Assembly: GCA_964629225.1 (NCBI GenBank)
Contig: CAZVQC010000038.1
Coordinates: 1-7,161 of the forward strand
Source of the DNA: RUG14199 sp964629225
Lineage (GTDB): Bacteria; Bacillota; Clostridia; Oscillospirales; CAG-272
Length of the DNA stretch: 7,161 nucleotides
Direction: 5' to 3'
A program made the translations under genes and the position numbers. Shown piece by piece: positions 5,286 to 7,161 of this stretch (the first letter of the stretch is position 1; the number at the start of each line of letters is the position of its first letter). Under the pieces are notes generated by a model, which saw only the letters and a list, made by a program, of their open reading frames with translations, was not told where the DNA came from and made no database searches.

Positions 5286-7161
5286 ATGAAAAGAATACTG
5301 TCCGTTGTCCTTTGTATGGCAATGCTTTTGTCTGTGGTGCTGTCTGCGGTCACGGTATCGGAGGGAGCATCCTCAGATCCTGCGGACTCTTACGTTAAAA
5401 AGGTGGCACCGAATGAGGACACAGATATCGATATGTGGTTCGAACACTCCACAGTCAAGGTCCATCAAGAGGATACCGAGTCCTCGGGACGGGACACTTA
5501 CTCCATCTACATGGCGAAAAACGAGATCCAGGACACTCAGGTTATACTTTACAGTGCCACGGAGTCCAAGTCGAAGCTGAAGGCTTCCGTCTCGGAGATG
5601 ACTGCCATGGACGGAAGCGGGAACACCCTTTCGGCGGAACTCTACTATGAGTACTATGTAGAACTTTCCGGAATGGACACCACCGACGTGTACGGGCTCA
5701 AAGAGGGTGAGGAGTCGATAATCAGAGAGGGAATGATTCCCGATGCTATCGCTCCCATCAATAGGATATCCTCCGGAAAAGGTACGTTCGGTCTTGCCGC
5801 AGGCAAGAGCCAGGCACTTCTTATCAGAGTAAAGTCCACGCTTACAAGTGCTTCCGGTTGGTACAGCGGTATCTTCAACCTTATGAACTCAAACGGTGAG
5901 GTCATCAAGACAGCCACCTTCTTCACCTATGTTTGGAACTTCGAGATTCCGGAAAAGGGAACATACCAGACGTCCATCTACATCAGCGGATTTGACAACG
6001 AGACCTACAAGGACCAGTATGACTACCTGCTTGAAAACAGGCTTCTCGGAATGCAGGTACCCGGTGATCTTGCAACTGGCAATCCCTACTTGTCAAATCC
6101 GAGAGTAACGGCTTTTAGGGTCGCAAATCACGGTACATATTTGGGGCTTATGTCGAATGATGAAGTGATAAGGACCTATGAGCTTCTCTCCGTGCGGGAT
6201 GACTGGGAGGACGTGAAGGAGCGTGCGTACTTCTACACGGTGGATGAGCCCACGTCTCAACAGCAAAACGATGTTATTATTGGCATGGGCATTTGGACAC
6301 ATCCCCGTCCCACCCTTGAGGATGTGAAAAGGGAGTACGCACGAATCAATGCCGTTTGGCCCGACGCCTATATAGTGCTCCCGTTCCACGAGAACACGCC
6401 CTATCCCTACGGCTACTCTATGGATGCCGCTAAAAACGCCGACGGCACGTATACTTTGGAGGACGACGGAAGAGAGAGTCTTTCGGGACTTAAAGATGCT
6501 GTTCAGGGGATCATGGACAGTGACTGCGTCACCGTATGGTGCCCCAAGATGTGTGCCTACACGCCGAATAGCGTCGTTAAAGCGGCAGGGTACACCGGAT
6601 ACAATCATCACACTTATGTCGGCACCGGCAGGTGTGCGGTCCGCAGTATTGACGGAGCACTTTCGGGATTTGATATCACCTCCTATGCCGGCACCGGTAC
6701 TTACTTTAACTGGACCAGCAAATTCGGAGATTTTCAAGACAGGATAGACAGTTATCTCACACGTAAGAAGCACGAAGGCAAGAAAATGAAGCTTTGGTGG
6801 TACGCTTGCGGTGAAAACTCCGACTATACCTACGCAAACCACCTTATCGAGAATACGGGACTTCAAACTCAGATAATGTTTTGGCAATCCATGCAGGTAG
6901 GCTCCACCGGATATCTGTACTATGGGGCAAACCTCTGGGATGAGTTCAACCGTGGAACAGCATTCTATAAGAACGGTACCGGAAAAGCCAATGACGGAAG
7001 CGTTGAGATAGGTATTTGGCCTGTTAATGAGACGACCCGAGGAACTACCGGCAATAAATTCTACGGAAACGGAGTGCTCTTCTACGGAAGCGACACTTTT
7101 AAAACCAAGCTTCGTATCACCGGCATCAAGGTGCTTGGAACTATCAGAGTCGAGCAGATGC
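5286..7161 (+). CDS. Secreted dockerin-type GH123-like (DUF4091) glycoside hydrolase, paralogue 3 (3' end outside window)
   Basis: The frame is open for 625 codons to the window edge with no stop. It ends at IRVEQM, just before where RDGIEDYEML lies in the other copies, so about 180 residues including the expected dockerin are unseen. The signal peptide (MKRILSVVLC, then MAMLLSVVLS) differs by a few residues from that of paralogue 1. The N-domain covers about 48-222. The Asp-Glu pair is at 320-321 in TVDEP; WCP is at 418-420, WWYAC at 504-508 and FWQSMQVG at 532-539. GANLWDE (547-553) follows YLYY, as in paralogue 2. It shares C423 and C450 with paralogue 1 (C429, C460), so it combines features of both neighbours. 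Residues 31-130 match paralogue 1 at 81 of 100. The catalytic call rests on motifs; the dockerin is inferred from the array. Confidence 0.8.
   Translation, partial: MKRILSVVLCMAMLLSVVLSAVTVSEGASSDPADSYVKKVAPNEDTDIDMWFEHSTVKVHQEDTESSGRDTYSIYMAKNEIQDTQVILYSATESKSKLKASVSEMTAMDGSGNTLSAELYYEYYVELSGMDTTDVYGLKEGEESIIREGMIPDAIAPINRISSGKGTFGLAAGKSQALLIRVKSTLTSASGWYSGIFNLMNSNGEVIKTATFFTYVWNFEIPEKGTYQTSIYISGFDNETYKDQYDYLLENRLLGMQVPGDLATGNPYLSNPRVTAFRVANHGTYLGLMSNDEVIRTYELLSVRDDWEDVKERAYFYTVDEPTSQQQNDVIIGMGIWTHPRPTLEDVKREYARINAVWPDAYIVLPFHENTPYPYGYSMDAAKNADGTYTLEDDGRESLSGLKDAVQGIMDSDCVTVWCPKMCAYTPNSVVKAAGYTGYNHHTYVGTGRCAVRSIDGALSGFDITSYAGTGTYFNWTSKFGDFQDRIDSYLTRKKHEGKKMKLWWYACGENSDYTYANHLIENTGLQTQIMFWQSMQVGSTGYLYYGANLWDEFNRGTAFYKNGTGKANDGSVEIGIWPVNETTRGTTGNKFYGNGVLFYGSDTFKTKLRITGIKVLGTIRVEQM

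Noticed and set aside
5210..5398. Short open frame across the leader of paralogue 3
   Set aside because: It overlaps the start of paralogue 3 in another frame. The related leader before paralogue 1 is in a different phase relative to its gene, so the coding sense is not conserved.
1..7161. Assembly artefact producing the repeats
   Set aside because: The copies differ throughout their central parts, have different gap lengths and leaders, and all keep intact frames. They are real paralogues, though copy number in the array should be confirmed with long reads.

Overview
The window is one stretch of a tandem gene array, all on the + strand. It holds the last 31 codons of one gene, two complete paralogues (235-2652, 805 aa; 2725-5139, 804 aa) and the first 625 codons of a further paralogue that runs off the right edge (5286-7161). 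Start-to-start spacing is about 2.5 kb, and the gaps between genes are 136, 72 and 146 bases. No RNA gene, insertion sequence, CRISPR array or unrelated gene was found, and no gap without a gene exceeds 150 bases.

Each complete gene encodes a secreted protein with the same plan. A Sec signal peptide is followed by a beta-rich N-terminal domain and a large catalytic domain resembling the DUF4091/glycoside hydrolase 123 (GH123) group, with an Asp-Glu pair in a TVDEP motif. After that come a helical tail opening with RDGIEDYEML, a small CxxH...CxxC module with a Thr-rich turn, and a C-terminal type-I-like dockerin of two calcium-binding repeats. Dockerins plug enzymes into cohesin-bearing scaffoldins, so these look like cellulosome subunits. 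The host is therefore probably an anaerobic Gram-positive gut or rumen bacterium of the Clostridia, Ruminococcus-like (inference). Strong GGAGG/AGGAG ribosome sites and the dockerin support this; the exact species cannot be read from the window.

The paralogues have not diverged evenly. In the two complete genes the linker and dockerin are almost unchanged, including a 191-base stretch with no mismatch. The N-terminal domain is about 81% identical by hand count, and the region just after the catalytic motif only about 54%. This fits a set of enzymes held to one docking specificity while the part shaping the substrate pocket diversifies. Gene conversion or recent duplication of the 3' ends would explain the silent-site identity.

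Expression signals are modest. Each gene has its own ribosome binding site. Hairpins sit just after the stop codons of the first (partial) and third genes, but without a T-tract. The leaders of the genes at 235 and 5286 are related to each other and differ from that of the gene at 2725. No convincing promoter was found, so a single transcript with internal processing and separate transcripts are both possible.
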